Assembly: GCF_039993895.1 (NCBI RefSeq)
Contig: NZ_CP121194.1
Span: 3,534,001-3,598,000, forward strand
DNA length: 64,000 nucleotides
Source: Edaphobacter paludis
Lineage (GTDB): Bacteria > Acidobacteriota > Terriglobia > Terriglobales > Acidobacteriaceae
Reading direction: 5' to 3'
Position 1 is the first letter of the stretch. Every line of letters starts with the position of its first letter. This document shows positions 63,738 to 64,000 of the stretch, in pieces. The notes below the pieces were generated by a model. The model saw nothing but the letters and a program-made list of their open reading frames with translations. It had not been told where the DNA came from and did not search any database. The translations under genes were made by a program, and so were the position numbers.

Positions 63738-64000
63738 ATGGACAATAACCCGAGCACCATCGAGCTTCATATTCCGTCCCGCCTGGGCTACGAAAAGATA
63801 GCCATGAATACCGCCGCCAGTGCTGCCCGCATCATGGGATTCACCGATGAGCGTATCGAAGATCTGAAAACCGCTGTCGCCGAGGCCTGCATCAATGCGA
63901 TGGAGCATGGCAACAAGCTCGACGAATCTCTCAGCGTCGGCGTCGTTCTCTCGATGAACGCAGACTCGCTCGAAGTGAAGGTGGTCGACACCGGCGCAGG
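63738..64000 (+). CDS. RsbW-type anti-sigma factor kinase (HATPase_c), truncated by window edge
   Basis: The first 87 residues are present; the gene runs past the right edge. It begins MDNNPSTIELHIPSRLGYEK and shows IEDLKTAVAEACINAMEHG (the N-box of GHKL ATPases) and VKVVDTGAG (the DxGxG G1 box). This is the histidine-kinase-like ATPase fold of RsbW/SpoIIAB serine kinases. GTGGAG lies before the ATG. With the phosphatase upstream it forms a partner-switching pair; the antagonist (RsbV) and sigma factor would be outside the window. Confidence 0.9.
   Translation, partial: MDNNPSTIELHIPSRLGYEKIAMNTAASAARIMGFTDERIEDLKTAVAEACINAMEHGNKLDESLSVGVVLSMNADSLEVKVVDTGA

Overview
The window looks like a chromosomal segment of an acidobacterium of the Acidobacteriaceae type (Granulicella/Edaphobacter/Terriglobus-like). 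The reasons are two very large Oar-like TonB-dependent receptors with N-terminal carboxypeptidase-regulatory domains, a LacI-type regulator next to one of them, a remnant of a PEP-CTERM sorting tail, high GC with C-ending codons, and the mix of housekeeping genes. The taxonomic call is inference from family content; no marker gene such as 16S rRNA is present.

Positions 1-21.7 kb form an exopolysaccharide/O-antigen type locus. It holds a truncated secreted beta-helix candidate, five glycosyltransferases (GT2 and GT4), a Wzx-type flippase, two O-antigen polymerase/ligase-type membrane proteins, a divergent pair of nucleotide-sugar enzymes (UDP-sugar dehydrogenase and 4-epimerase), and a tightly overlapping minus-strand operon. 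That operon runs outer-membrane export protein (SLBB type) - chain-length protein - polymerase/ligase - rfbB - rfbA - rfbD. rfbC, an initiating sugar-phosphate transferase and a tyrosine kinase are not in the window. A 47-codon fragment with a PEP-CTERM-like tail lies between the nucleotide-sugar genes.

Positions 21.7-32.2 kb form a carbohydrate-use locus. It contains an Oar-like receptor with a LacI-type operator candidate 35 bp upstream, the divergent LacI regulator, tRNA-Ile2(CAU), and a three-gene operon: secreted GH2 glycosidase, MFS sugar-acid transporter, glycerate kinase.

Positions 32.2-43.1 kb are mixed housekeeping and small genes: YraN-like nuclease fold protein, a secreted beta-propeller/FN3 protein, pyrG, a secreted metallophosphoesterase, a DUF4230 protein, an FkbM methyltransferase, fabD, a Bcp-type peroxiredoxin and a polysaccharide deacetylase. 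Positions 43.1-47 kb hold an iron module: an STN-containing siderophore receptor and a PiuC/YbiX-type dioxygenase. Then follow trpC-trpF, a second Oar-like receptor and tRNA-Val(GAC).

Positions 53-64 kb carry mutM, a ROK-family protein, a soluble transhydrogenase, a thiE-like gene, a small secreted protein, the yceD-rpmF-plsX cluster, a TauE/SafE exporter with a DUF1634 partner, an SDR oxidoreductase, and at the right edge a GAF-SpoIIE phosphatase followed by a truncated RsbW-type ATP-binding protein (partner-switching stress module). No CRISPR array, insertion sequence, prophage, rRNA or replication origin was seen.
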